In this document: piece after piece, positions 24,859-33,716 of the stretch
How the letters are laid out: each line of letters starts with the position of its first letter
Numbering within the stretch: position 1 is the stretch's first letter
From: DATJJW01 sp035491935
Lineage (GTDB): Bacteria > Pseudomonadota > Alphaproteobacteria > ATCC43930 > CGMCC-115725
Assembly (NCBI GenBank): GCA_035491935.1
Contig: DATJJW010000228.1
Location: 1 to 40,159 of the forward strand
Direction: 5' to 3'
Length of the DNA: 40,159 bases
The notes under the pieces: generated by a model
Told to the model about the DNA's origin: nothing
Seen by the model: the letters and a program-made list of their open reading frames with translations, nothing else
Database searches by the model: none
Position numbers and translations under genes: made by a program

Positions 24859-25347
24859 ATGCGGACGCAACGTTATCGTGTGATCCTTTTCGAGCCGGGT
24901 ACCGGCAAGGTCATCGGCGAGCAGCGGGTGCTGGCGCGGTCGGACCAGGACGCGGCGGAGTGCCTGTGCGGCGTACATCTCGGCAAGGCGGGCGGCATGC
25001 AGCAGCTGGCCGCCCAGGTTGCGCCCGTCGACAGCCCGGCACAGCGCCAGCTCTTCTATGTGTCCCCATCCTGGGAGGCGACCGCCAGCCAGCCTCAACT
25101 GGCCTTGGTCCATGCCTATGTCACCCATGACCCGCTGAACCGGCTGGCCATGCCCTACCGTCTCAAGGCGACGATGGCCGCCATCGAGGCGCTGGGCGGC
25201 GAACCGATCGAAGGCAGCGCCGAAGTCGTCTCGACCGGCAATCTCAACGTCGCCGGCGAATACATCCCCGGCGACGACATGGCTGCGGCGGAGATGATCG
25301 CCTATCACGAAATGCCGGCCTCCCCGGGGCCGGCTATCCACGCCTAG
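24859..25347 (+). CDS. Hypothetical protein (162 aa)
   Basis: From ATG 24859 (MRTQRYRVILFEPGTGKVIG), chosen because GAGG lies 7 nt upstream; another in-frame ATG is at 24844. No signal peptide or membrane segment. The N-terminal 60 residues look like a beta-hairpin plus helix with a Cys pair (ECLCGVHLGKAGG); the C-terminal half has LKATMAAIEALGGEPIEGSAEVV and an acidic end EYIPGDDMAAAEMIAYHE. I do not recognise the family. It has its own likely promoter and its TAG stop forms a shared CTAG with the LysR gene on the other strand. Confidence 0.7.
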   Translation: MRTQRYRVILFEPGTGKVIGEQRVLARSDQDAAECLCGVHLGKAGGMQQLAAQVAPVDSPAQRQLFYVSPSWEATASQPQLALVHAYVTHDPLNRLAMPYRLKATMAAIEALGGEPIEGSAEVVSTGNLNVAGEYIPGDDMAAAEMIAYHEMPASPGPAIHA

Positions 25348-26342
25348 ACCGGATCCGACAAGGTCGCCAGAGGCCCGAGCGCGTCCGCCAGCTTCAACCG
25401 GATCGAGGTCAGGAGTTCGGCCAGCGCCGCCTCGTTCCGGTCCGACAGCCTGTAGGATGACCGGGCCAGGTACAGCGTGCGCGACAGGGGCGGCGAGATA
25501 ATGCGCCGGGCACGCAGCGCGCCGGTCCGCAATTCGTTGAGCGCCAGCCCGAAGGGCAGGATGCTTGCGACCGAATTGTCGGCGATCAGGATCTTCAACG
25601 CCTGGGGCGACTGCACCTGGTAGGTCACCTGGTATTTGAGGTTCAGCGGCCCGGCGGCGGTTTCGATGATCTTGCGGATGCCGTCGAGCCGCACCGGCAA
25701 GGTCAGTTCCGTCTTCAGCCCCTCGGCCAGTTCGATGGCCTCGGTAAGGTCCGCCGCCGCCGCAACCGGCCGGGTGATGCCCGGTTCGCCGGCGGTGACG
25801 AACAGCAAATCCTCCTTCAGCCACGGCGTCCGCGTCAGGCCCGGCGCCTCGGGCAGCTCATGGGCCAGCACCAGATCGAGTTCGCCCCGTTTCAGCGCCT
25901 CGAACAGCACCAGGCTCTCTTCCTCGACCAATGCCACCGCGACATTCGGCATCGTGCTGTGGACGCGCGCCAGGAAATCCGAGGCCGCCAGATGGACCAC
26001 GCTGCCCGACGCCCCGACTCGCAGGACCTCGGCCTGCTCGGCCCTGAGGTCCGCGATCTCGCGCAGGCACTGGTCGACATTCGCCAGGATGGCCTGGGCA
26101 TGCTTGTAGAGAAGCTGTCCGGCCTTGGTGGCGGCAACACCGCGGGAGTGCCGCAGCAGGAGTTCGACGCCCAATTCCTCCTCGAGCTGGCGCATCTGGG
26201 AGCCCAGTGCGGTCTGCGCGACATTGAGATGTTCCGAGGCCCGCGTCATGCTGCCCAGCTCGACGATGCGGGCGAAGTAACGGAATTGCCTGAGCGAGGG
26301 AATGCGTGTTTCTCCGAAAGGACTTATGAGCGGCCGTAGCAT
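25344..26342 (-). CDS. LysR-family transcriptional regulator (cluster 1)
   Basis: 332 residues. The winged helix-turn-helix is near the N-terminus: LRQFRYFARIVELGSMTRAS, then AQTALGSQMRQLEEELGVEL with LLRHSRGVAATKAGQLL. The effector domain is the usual two-lobed fold, beginning EVLRVGASGSVVHLA. ATG 26342 is used; the next reasonable start would remove part of a 15-residue leader only. The gene is divergent from the aromatic-acid permease at 26516 across 173 bp, the classic arrangement in which the regulator controls the neighbouring catabolic operon in response to its substrate or an intermediate. Confidence 0.92.
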   Translation of the reverse strand: MLRPLISPFGETRIPSLRQFRYFARIVELGSMTRASEHLNVAQTALGSQMRQLEEELGVELLLRHSRGVAATKAGQLLYKHAQAILANVDQCLREIADLRAEQAEVLRVGASGSVVHLAASDFLARVHSTMPNVAVALVEEESLVLFEALKRGELDLVLAHELPEAPGLTRTPWLKEDLLFVTAGEPGITRPVAAAADLTEAIELAEGLKTELTLPVRLDGIRKIIETAAGPLNLKYQVTYQVQSPQALKILIADNSVASILPFGLALNELRTGALRARRIISPPLSRTLYLARSSYRLSDRNEAALAELLTSIRLKLADALGPLATLSDPV

Positions 26343-26443
26343 AGCGAAGCCGCTACCCAGCTCAAACTAAACCCGCCAGCTCCCTGCGGGAAATGCTTCT
26401 GGACCGCATATTCGCCGGCCCGCTAATCCTCGGGGTCAAGAAA

Positions 26444-26475
26444 CCGGGCGCCCCGGGATTCCGCGAAATACCGGG
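26444..26475. promoter_or_regulatory. CCGGG dyad and repeats in the LysR/permease gap
   Basis: CCGGG-CGC-CCCGG (26444-26456) is a 13-bp dyad, and CCGGG recurs at 26471-26475. It sits 40-70 bp before the permease start, where a LysR-type regulator would bind. LysR sites more often have a T-N11-A core, so this is only suggestive. Confidence 0.3.
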
Positions 26476-26515
26476 CTCAAACGGCGGCGCCTGACAAGCA
26501 AGAGGGAACGGCTTC

Positions 26516-27895
26516 ATGCAGGACCAGGCGTCGATCCATGTCGAGGACATCCTCGACCATCCGAATGCGCGGCCATTCCAGATCAGGCTGATGCTGCTCC
26601 TGGCCCTCTTCATGTTCTTCGAGGGCTATGACATGCAGGTGCTGAGCTTCGCGGCCCCCGTGATCATCAAGGAATGGCACTCGAACAAGGCGGCCTTCGG
26701 CGGCGTGTTCGGCGGCGCCATGGCAGGCTTCATGTTCGGCGCGATGGTGGTGGGCAATTTCGGCGACTATGTCGGCCGTGCCCGCATGATCATCGGCGGC
26801 TCCATCGTGTTCGGCGTCTTCACCATCCTGAGCGCTTATGCCGGCGACCTCGCCCAACTGCTTTATTGGCGCGTGATAGCGGGCATCGGCCTCGGCTGCG
26901 CCGTGCCGAACGCCATCGTGCTGCTGTCCGAATACTGGCCGGCGCGCGCCCGTGCCACCTCGGTCACGCTGATCTATGTCGGATACACCGTGGGTTCCGC
27001 CATCGGCGGCGTCATCGCGGCCTATCTCATCCCCCATTACGGTTGGCCGAGCGTATTCATCCTGGGCGGCATCGCACCCCTGGTGGTCGTGGCCCTGCTC
27101 GCCGTCACCCTGCCGGAATCGCTCAAATTCCTGATTATTCGCGCCAAACGACCGCAAGCGGTCGTGAAAATCCTCAACCGCGTGCGGCCGGATCTGCGCT
27201 TCGATTCCATGCCGAATCTGATCCTCGGCGAGGAGCCGAAGAAGGGCATCCCGGTCGGCGAACTGTTCATGGACGGCCGCGCCATGGCGACCTGCATGCT
27301 CTGGCTGGCCGGCGTCTGCAGCACGATCACGCTGCACTTCCTGACCAGTTGGCTGCCCGTCGTCATTGAAAGCGAGGGCGTGCCGCTCGGCCATGCCATC
27401 ATCACCACATCCGTGCTGCAGATCAGCGGTGCCTTGGGCGGCATCGTCGCCGGCCGCATCCTCGACCGCTACGGCCTGATGGCGCTGGCGGGCTTCGTCG
27501 GCATCGCCATCCCCTGCCTGTTCCTGATGGCCCATATCGGTGGCGTCGAGGTCCTGACCATGAGCTTCGTCGGCGGCTGCGGCCTCAGCATCATCGGCGG
27601 CTTCACCATCGTGCTGGCCCTGGGTGGCTTGATCTACCCGGCCGAGATGCGCAGCTCCGGCTCCGGCTGGACCTATGGCGTCGCCCGGCTGGGTGCGATC
27701 ATGGGGCCGACCCTGGGCGGCGTCCTGCTCTCCTACGGCCTGAGCGCCAAAACGCTGTTCCAGCTGGCCATGGTGCCGATCGCCGTCGAGGTGCTGGCCT
27801 TCATGGTACTATCCCTCCAGCCCTCCGCCATGGCTTGGCGGGAGGCCAAGAAGACGAACGAATCCCGGGCGGTGGGCCGCCGCGTGACGGCATAG
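26516..27895 (+). CDS. MFS aromatic acid:proton symporter (AAHS/PcaK-like)
   Basis: 459 residues, 12 helices, imports aromatic carboxylates with protons. Helix 1 ends in FEGYDMQVLSFAAPVI, the AAHS version of the D-G-x-D motif; the motif A loop is GNFGDYVGRARMI, helix 4 is RVIAGIGLGCAVPNAIVLLSEY and the central loop ends at LPESLKFLI. The second half has SWLPVVIESEGV and YPAEMRSSGSGWTYGVARLG, both typical of PcaK/BenK-type carriers. It is the first gene of an apparent operon with the SDR (40 bp downstream) and the Rieske oxygenase. Confidence 0.93.
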   Translation: MQDQASIHVEDILDHPNARPFQIRLMLLLALFMFFEGYDMQVLSFAAPVIIKEWHSNKAAFGGVFGGAMAGFMFGAMVVGNFGDYVGRARMIIGGSIVFGVFTILSAYAGDLAQLLYWRVIAGIGLGCAVPNAIVLLSEYWPARARATSVTLIYVGYTVGSAIGGVIAAYLIPHYGWPSVFILGGIAPLVVVALLAVTLPESLKFLIIRAKRPQAVVKILNRVRPDLRFDSMPNLILGEEPKKGIPVGELFMDGRAMATCMLWLAGVCSTITLHFLTSWLPVVIESEGVPLGHAIITTSVLQISGALGGIVAGRILDRYGLMALAGFVGIAIPCLFLMAHIGGVEVLTMSFVGGCGLSIIGGFTIVLALGGLIYPAEMRSSGSGWTYGVARLGAIMGPTLGGVLLSYGLSAKTLFQLAMVPIAVEVLAFMVLSLQPSAMAWREAKKTNESRAVGRRVTA

Positions 27896-27935
27896 GTATC
27901 CGCCTCGGTCAACATCCCAAGCGAGGAAACAAGGA

Positions 27936-28691
27936 ATGGGCAGGCTGTCAGGAATGAGCGTCATCGTCACCGGCGCGGCGCAGGGCATCGGTGCCTTCTA
28001 TGCCAAGGCGATCGCGGCGGAAGGCGGCAAGGTCAGCGTCTCCGACGTCCTGGCGCCGGACGCGACCGTGGCCGCCATCAAGGCAGCGGGCGGCGAAGCG
28101 ATCGGCATGGTCTGCGACATCACCGATGCCGCGGCCGTCGCCCGCATGGTGGATGCGACCAAGGAAGCCTTCGGCGGTGTCCAGGGCCTGGTCAACAATG
28201 CCGCCCTCTTCGCCACATTGGCGAAGAAACCCTTCGAGGAGATCAGCTCCGCCGAGTTCGACAAGGTGATGGCGGTCAATGTCCGCGGCTCCTTCGAATG
28301 CATCAAGGCAGTGATGCCGGCGATGAAAGCCCAGGGTTACGGCAAGATCGTCAACATCGCGTCCGGCACCGTCTTCAAGGGCGCGCCGCAGATGCTGGCC
28401 TATGTCACCTCCAAGGGCGCTATCGTCGCCATGACCCGCTCGGTCGCGCGCGAGGTCGGCGGGTCCGGCATCCGCATCAACTGCCTGGCGCCGGGCCTGA
28501 CCATGAGCGAGGGCATCGCCAACAACGAGGACTATGTGAAGCGTGGCAATTCCACCGTCGCCAGCCGCTGCCTGCAGCGCGAGCAGCTTCCGGAGGATCT
28601 GACCGGCTCGGTGGTCTACCTGCTTTCCCGGGACAGCGATTTCATGACCGGCCAGACCATCGTCGTCGATGGCGGCGCGGTGACCCATTGA
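27936..28691 (+). CDS. Short-chain dehydrogenase/reductase
   Basis: 251-residue classical SDR. Cofactor motif TGAAQGIG (12-19), NNAA (87-90), catalytic Ser143, Tyr156 and Lys160 (AYVTSK), and the C-terminal GQTIVVDGG. An acidic residue at the end of strand 2 (SVSDVLAP) favours NAD(H). ATG 27936 follows AGCGAGGAAACAAGG. Between an aromatic-acid importer and a Rieske oxygenase it could oxidise an aryl alcohol, a cis-diol or a side-chain hydroxyl; the sequence does not tell which. The oxygenase gene starts 15 bp after its stop. Confidence 0.92.
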   Translation: MGRLSGMSVIVTGAAQGIGAFYAKAIAAEGGKVSVSDVLAPDATVAAIKAAGGEAIGMVCDITDAAAVARMVDATKEAFGGVQGLVNNAALFATLAKKPFEEISSAEFDKVMAVNVRGSFECIKAVMPAMKAQGYGKIVNIASGTVFKGAPQMLAYVTSKGAIVAMTRSVAREVGGSGIRINCLAPGLTMSEGIANNEDYVKRGNSTVASRCLQREQLPEDLTGSVVYLLSRDSDFMTGQTIVVDGGAVTH

Positions 28692-28706
28692 ATCAGGAGT
28701 AAAGCC

Positions 28707-29747
28707 ATGTTCGTGCGCAATGCATGGTATGTCGCGGCGACGCGCGAGGAGATTTCGGACCAGCCGCTGGCCCGCACCATCATGAACGAGCCGATCGTCT
28801 TCGTTCGTAACGGAGGAGGCGAGCTCTTCGCGCTCGAAGATCGCTGCTGTCATCGCGGCGCGCCCTTGTCGCTCGGCAACGCCACCGAGGCTGGCATCCG
28901 CTGCGGCTACCACGGCATGGAGTTCGCGCCCGACGGCCGCTGCATCGAGATCCCGGGCCAGACTGCCATCCCGCAGAAGGCCCGGGTCAAAGCCTATCCG
29001 GTCGTCGCCAAGGGCGATTACGTCTGGATCTGGATGGGCGATGCCGCAAAGGCGGATCACGAGGCGCTCGTCAGTTATCCGCCGGACGATCCGGTCAACT
29101 GGCCGCGCGCCCATGACATGCTGCATCTGAAGGCCAGCTACATCATGGTGCTGGAGAACCTGATGGATCTCTCGCACCTGTCATATCTGCACAAGAGCAG
29201 CATCGGCAGCTCCGAGACCGACAGCGCCAAGGCGCAGATGGATGTGAAGCGCACCGACCGCGGCATGCATTTCCTGCGCGTAATGCGCAATGCCGACGCC
29301 CCGGCCAATTGGCGCAAGCGTTATCCGACCGGCGAGAAGGTCGACCGCTGGTCTGATTTCGAATATGTGGCACCCAACGTCATCATGCAGTTCAGCGGCG
29401 GCGTGAATGCCGGCGAATACGACCAGGGCAAGCGCGACGGCGCCCATCTGGTGCGCACGCTGCATACGGTGACGCCCGAGACCGAAACCTCCTGCTTCTA
29501 CTTCTTCAACAAGGCCGATGGCTATGCCCGGTTCGAGGATCCGAACCGGGTACGGAACTGGATTCCGACCACCGATGTCTTCAAGGAGGATGCCTTCATG
29601 CTGGAGCAGCAGCAGCTCCGCCTGGAAGGCTACGACACCAGCAAGCTGCTCGACATCAACACCGATGTCGCCCGCGTGCAGATGATCCGCGCCTTGAAGG
29701 AATGCTATCGGCGCGACCAGGAGACGGCCGCGACCGCACAAGCCTAG
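28707..29747 (+). CDS. Rieske non-heme iron aromatic oxygenase, VanA-like terminal component
   Basis: 346 residues. The Rieske [2Fe-2S] ligands are Cys47-x-His49 (DRCCHRGAPLSLG) and Cys66-x2-His69 (CGYHGMEF). The catalytic iron site shows NLMDLSHLSYLH (Asp154, His157, His162). Opening MFVRNAWYVAATREEI and overall size match the VanA/O-demethylase and phthalate-oxygenase-like group, which hydroxylate or demethylate aromatic acids. Such enzymes need an electron-donating reductase (VanB-like) and none is encoded nearby. AGGAG lies just upstream of ATG 28707. The TAG stop overlaps the convergent RNase Z stop as CTAG. Confidence 0.93.
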   Translation: MFVRNAWYVAATREEISDQPLARTIMNEPIVFVRNGGGELFALEDRCCHRGAPLSLGNATEAGIRCGYHGMEFAPDGRCIEIPGQTAIPQKARVKAYPVVAKGDYVWIWMGDAAKADHEALVSYPPDDPVNWPRAHDMLHLKASYIMVLENLMDLSHLSYLHKSSIGSSETDSAKAQMDVKRTDRGMHFLRVMRNADAPANWRKRYPTGEKVDRWSDFEYVAPNVIMQFSGGVNAGEYDQGKRDGAHLVRTLHTVTPETETSCFYFFNKADGYARFEDPNRVRNWIPTTDVFKEDAFMLEQQQLRLEGYDTSKLLDINTDVARVQMIRALKECYRRDQETAATAQA

Positions 29748-30649
29748 ACCGACAGCCGGTCGAGATCGGCGGCGATCATCGTCTCGGGGAAGATCCTCCT
29801 CGCCTCGGCCAGGATCTCCTCGGGCGGATAGCGACCGGAGATGTGGGTCAGCACCAGGCGGCCGACACCGGCATCCGCCGCCAATTGCGCGGCTTCGGCG
29901 GCGGTGAGATGGCCATAGCCGCGGGCGGTGTCGGCATCGCGGGCGAGGAAAGTCGCCTCGATGACCAGCGCGTCCGCGCGATGGGCGACATCCGCCAGCC
30001 CCGCCGTCGAGCCGGCGTCGCCGATCACGACCAGCTTGGTGCCCGGAACCTCCGGCCCGAGAAAGGTCTCGGGATCGAGGACACGCCCATCGGGCAAGGT
30101 CACCGGCCGGCCGGATGCCAATTCACCGCGCAATGGCCCGTCGGGCACGCCGAATTCGACCAGCTTCGCTGCCGAGAGGTGCCGTCGCGACCGGCCCTCG
30201 AAAACATAGCCGAAGCTGTCGGTATCGCGGTGCCAGACCGGGAAGCAGGTGATGGTGAAGTCGCCTTCGTCGATCACCTGCTCTGCCCCGATCGCCGCCA
30301 CCGCAAGCGGTATGGGCGCACGACACTCGCCCCAAAGCGCCGCCATCATGCGCGTGAGCGTACCGAGCGTGTGCGGACCGCCATTCACCAGCAGCGGTAC
30401 ATCGCTCTTCTGAAGGCCGAGCGTCGACAGCAAGCCCGGCACGCCCAGGATATGGTCGAGATGGTCATGGGTGAGCAGCAGGCGATGGAAATGCCGGAAC
30501 CCCTGCCCCGACCTCAGCAATTGGCGCTGCGTGCCCTCTCCGCAGTCGATCAGGATGCGCTTGTCGCCGACCGTAACGAGCAAACCCGGCTGATTACGTT
30601 CGATCGAGGGTACGCTGGCGGCAGTGCCGAGGAATGTCAGTTGGTACAT
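29744..30649 (-). CDS. rnz: Ribonuclease Z (MBL-fold tRNA 3' endonuclease)
   Basis: 301 residues from ATG 30649 (MYQLTFLGTAASVPSIERNQ). The metallo-beta-lactamase motif LTHDHLDHI gives H61, D62, H63, D65 and H66; further ligands are in VVIGDAG and LTHISGRY. The RNase Z features FLGTxxxVPS-RN-, IDCGEGTQRQL and the GHLTAAEAAQLA helix are all there. It matures tRNA 3' ends; catabolic MBL relatives are the alternative but lack this opening. An exosite insertion (GRPVTLPDGRVLDPETFLG) is present. Transcribed toward the Rieske gene. Confidence 0.9.
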   Translation of the reverse strand: MYQLTFLGTAASVPSIERNQPGLLVTVGDKRILIDCGEGTQRQLLRSGQGFRHFHRLLLTHDHLDHILGVPGLLSTLGLQKSDVPLLVNGGPHTLGTLTRMMAALWGECRAPIPLAVAAIGAEQVIDEGDFTITCFPVWHRDTDSFGYVFEGRSRRHLSAAKLVEFGVPDGPLRGELASGRPVTLPDGRVLDPETFLGPEVPGTKLVVIGDAGSTAGLADVAHRADALVIEATFLARDADTARGYGHLTAAEAAQLAADAGVGRLVLTHISGRYPPEEILAEARRIFPETMIAADLDRLSV

Positions 30650-30712
30650 GCGGGATCGTCGTTGGAAAGTGGCTCGGCCGAGCCGTCCTGACCCGGCCGA
30701 GCCCAAGATGCA

Positions 30713-31144
30713 TCAGTTGACCAGGCTGGCGTCCAGCGAGATCTCCGTCTTCAAAAGCTTCGAGACCGGACAGCCGGCCTTGGCCTTGTTCGCGAGATCC
30801 TTGAATGTCGCATCGTCGGCACCGGGCACCGTGGCCCGCAGCGTCAGATGCACCGCGGTGATGGCGTAGCCGTCATCGACCTTGTCGAGCGAGACCTCGG
30901 CCGTGGTGTCCATCTGTGTGGCGGTCAGCTTAGCCTCGCCCAGGACCAGCGACAACGCCATGGTGAAGCAGGCGGCGTGGGCCGCACCGATCAATTCCTC
31001 GGGATTGCTGCCCTTCTGCCCCTCGAAACGGGAGGCGAAGCCATAGGGATATTTGTCGAGCGCGCCGCTCTCGGTCGAGATCGAGCCCTTGCCATCCTTG
31101 ATACCGCCCTGCCAGGCAGCCGAACCGTGTCGCTTGATCGTCAT
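30713..31144 (-). CDS. OsmC-family hydroperoxide reductase
   Basis: 143 residues from ATG 31144, with GGGAGAA 8 nt upstream. Redox cysteines Cys59 (GAAHAACFTM) and Cys125 (AGCPVSKLL) and the supporting Arg39 and Glu49/50 (FEGQKGSNPEELI) are conserved. The family reduces organic hydroperoxides using dithiol electron donors; the YPYGFASRFEG block indicates the OsmC rather than Ohr branch. It is divergent from the YdeP-type molybdoenzyme gene across a 244-bp gap containing a dyad at 31232-31257. Confidence 0.93.
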   Translation of the reverse strand: MTIKRHGSAAWQGGIKDGKGSISTESGALDKYPYGFASRFEGQKGSNPEELIGAAHAACFTMALSLVLGEAKLTATQMDTTAEVSLDKVDDGYAITAVHLTLRATVPGADDATFKDLANKAKAGCPVSKLLKTEISLDASLVN

Positions 31145-31231
31145 AGCCTGTTCTCCCGTCGATGGTTGCGATGGATAATATTCGCCACCCCGACAATATG
31201 GCCCGTCGATGACGATCCTTAAGATCATGGG

Positions 31232-31257
31232 ACGCGCCGAAGGTTAATTTGGCGCGT
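31232..31257. promoter_or_regulatory. Dyad ACGCGCC-N12-GGCGCGT between osmC and ydeP-type genes
   Basis: Perfect 7-bp arms (31232-31238 and 31251-31257) around an AT-rich 12-bp spacer containing GGTTAATTT. It lies in the shared divergent promoter region and could be the operator of a common regulator. Confidence 0.35.
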
Positions 31258-31388
31258 GAAATGCGATGGGCCTCGTAATTGGCCGCGGAAAGATCATCTC
31301 CTTGGATGACGGCTGTGTCGGCCATACCGCGTTTGTCCGCACGCCATTCTCCACCCTCAAGCAGGCGCTGAAACGCGAGGAGAGCATC

Positions 31389-33659
31389 ATGGCTCGGAAG
31401 AAGGTTCCCGGCATCAAGCTGTATGACAGTCCGGCAGGCGGCTGGGGCGCCTTGCGAGCGACGGCCAAGGCAGTGCGCGAGCAGATGGAAGTCGCGGAAG
31501 CCCCATTGCTCCTGCTGCGCACCAACAAGCCGGACGGCTTCGATTGTCCGGGTTGCGCTTGGCCCGACAAGGAACACACCTCGACCTTCCAGTTCTGCGA
31601 GAACGGCGCCAAGGCCGTCACATGGGAGGCGACCAAGAAACGGGTGCCGCCCGAATTCTTCGCCAGCCACACCGTCTCCAAGCTGCTGACCTGGTCGGAT
31701 TACGAATTGGAGAACGAGGGGCGCATCACCCATCCGATGGTCTATGACGCGGCTAGCGACACCTACCGACCAATCTCGTGGGACGAGGCGTTCCGGCGTA
31801 TCGGCGAGGGCCTGCGCAGCCTGCCGCATCCGGACATGGCGGAGTTCTACACCTCCGGCCGCGCCTCGAACGAGGCCGCCTTCCTCTTTCAGATCTTCGC
31901 CCGCGAATTCGGGACCAACAACTTCCCCGACTGTTCGAACATGTGCCACGAGGCGACCAGCGTCGGCCTGCCGCTGTCCATCGGCATCGGCAAGGGCACG
32001 GTGTCGCTGGAGGATTTCGACCATTGCGACCTCATCATCGCCATGGGCCACAACCCCGGCACCAACCACCCGCGCATGATGGGCACCCTGCATGAATGCG
32101 CGCGCCGGGGCGTGCCGATCATCGTCTTCAACCCACTGAAGGAACGCGCGCTGCAACGCTTCGCCGATCCGCAGAACCCGATCGAGATGGGCACGTTCAG
32201 CTCGACCGCCATCGCATCGACCTATTACCAGGTCAAGGTCGGCGGCGATGCCGCGGCCCTGAAGGGCATCATGAAGGCGTTGCTCGACCTGGACGACGCC
32301 GCCTCGGGGGGCGTGCTGGATTATGATTTCATTGCCGCGCACACGCACGGCTTCGAGGCCTTGGCCGCCGATTTGCGCGCCACGCCCTGGGAGGACATCG
32401 AGACCACGAGTGGCATCGCCCGCTCGGAACTGGCCAAGGTGGCAGAGGCCTATGCCAAGTCGAACGCAGCCATCGTGTCCTATGGCATGGGCATCACCCA
32501 GCATTGGACCGGCACGCAAAACGTCCAGCAGATCGCCAACCTGCTTCTGCTGCGTGGCAATTTCGGCAAGCCGGGCGCCGGCATCTGTCCTTTGCGCGGC
32601 CATTCCAACGTCCAGGGCGATCGCACGGTCGGCATCACCGAGAAGCCGACGCCGGCCTTGATCGACGGCATCGAGCGCGCTTTCGGTTTCCGGCCGCCGA
32701 TGGTCCATGGCCATGATGCGGTCGCCGCCATGCGGGCCATCATCGATGGACGCTCGAAGGCGCTGATCTGCCTTGGCGGCAATCTGGCCATGGCCATGTC
32801 GGATACCGATTCATGCCTGGCCGCGGCCCGGAAGCTCGACCTCGCGGTCTACATCGCCACCAAGCTGAACCGTTCGCATCTTCTGATTGGCAAGGAGAAC
32901 CTCATCCTGCCCTGCCTCGGCCGGACCGAGCAGGACATCCAGGCAAACGGGCCGCAATCGGTCACGGTCGAGGATTCGATGTCGATGGTGCACGCCTCGC
33001 GCGGCAAGCTGACACCTGCCTCGGAACATCTGAAATCCGAACCCGCCATCATCGCCGGCATGGCGCAGGCGACAATGCCGGACAGCGAGGTCCTCTGGGC
33101 CGAACTCATCGCCGACTATGATCGCATCCGCGACAAGATAGAGATCGTCTTCCCCGATTTCAGGGATTTCAACGCGCGCATCCGCGTGCCCGGTGGCTTC
33201 CGCCTGCCCCTGGGCCCGACCGAGAGGATCTGGAACACGGCATCGGGCAAGGCCGAATTCATCCCGTTCCAAGGCATCGAGGAGGATCCGGTCATGGCCG
33301 ACAGGGCCGTGATGAAGCTCACCACCATCCGCAGCCACGACCAATACAACACAACCATCTACGGCCTTGACGACCGCTATCGCGGTGTCTTCGGCCGCCG
33401 GGACGTGCTGTTCATGAGCCAGCAGGATCTCGATGCCCTGGGCCTCAATCATGGCGACACGGTGCGTATCGAGACCGCCCTGCCGAGCGCCAATACGCGC
33501 GGGCTCTCCTTGACGGCGATCGCCTACGACATCGCGCCAGGTTCGGTGGCGGCCTACTACCCCGAGGCCAACAACCTCGTGCCGCTCGACTACCACGATC
33601 CGCAAAGCGGCACGCCCTCGTATAAATCCGTGCCGGTGAGGCTTTCGAAAGCCGGCTAG
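31389..33659 (+). CDS. FdhF/YdeP-family molybdopterin oxidoreductase
   Basis: 756 residues from ATG 31389, with GAGGAGAG just upstream. The N-terminal FDCPGCAWPD (Cys53, Cys56) is the YdeP/CbbBc signature; a full four-Cys [4Fe-4S] motif of true formate dehydrogenases is not obvious. The bis-MGD domain follows: FYTSGRASNEAAFLFQ, then CSNMCHEATS with Cys186 at the position of the formate dehydrogenase Sec/Cys (inference), and AMGHNPGTNHPRM. The C-terminal molybdopterin dinucleotide-binding domain starts near TTIRSHDQYNTTIYG. In E. coli YdeP is linked to acid resistance; its substrate is unknown. No fdhD accessory gene is next to it. Confidence 0.93.
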   Translation: MARKKVPGIKLYDSPAGGWGALRATAKAVREQMEVAEAPLLLLRTNKPDGFDCPGCAWPDKEHTSTFQFCENGAKAVTWEATKKRVPPEFFASHTVSKLLTWSDYELENEGRITHPMVYDAASDTYRPISWDEAFRRIGEGLRSLPHPDMAEFYTSGRASNEAAFLFQIFAREFGTNNFPDCSNMCHEATSVGLPLSIGIGKGTVSLEDFDHCDLIIAMGHNPGTNHPRMMGTLHECARRGVPIIVFNPLKERALQRFADPQNPIEMGTFSSTAIASTYYQVKVGGDAAALKGIMKALLDLDDAASGGVLDYDFIAAHTHGFEALAADLRATPWEDIETTSGIARSELAKVAEAYAKSNAAIVSYGMGITQHWTGTQNVQQIANLLLLRGNFGKPGAGICPLRGHSNVQGDRTVGITEKPTPALIDGIERAFGFRPPMVHGHDAVAAMRAIIDGRSKALICLGGNLAMAMSDTDSCLAAARKLDLAVYIATKLNRSHLLIGKENLILPCLGRTEQDIQANGPQSVTVEDSMSMVHASRGKLTPASEHLKSEPAIIAGMAQATMPDSEVLWAELIADYDRIRDKIEIVFPDFRDFNARIRVPGGFRLPLGPTERIWNTASGKAEFIPFQGIEEDPVMADRAVMKLTTIRSHDQYNTTIYGLDDRYRGVFGRRDVLFMSQQDLDALGLNHGDTVRIETALPSANTRGLSLTAIAYDIAPGSVAAYYPEANNLVPLDYHDPQSGTPSYKSVPVRLSKAG

Positions 33660-33716
33660 TTGTTTGATCCCGGGCTTTGATGGTGCAGTCTTCTCACAGG
33701 CATGGAGGGACGCGCT

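Noticed and set aside
24571..25824. 417-codon minus-strand frame covering the region 3' of and within the cluster 1 LysR gene
   Set aside because: Most of it is a shadow of the LysR gene and of the plus-strand gene at 24859; only the final 72 codons are kept as a candidate.
30930..32714. 594-codon frame opposite the YdeP-type gene
   Set aside because: Antisense shadow; the plus strand has a complete, recognisable molybdoenzyme.
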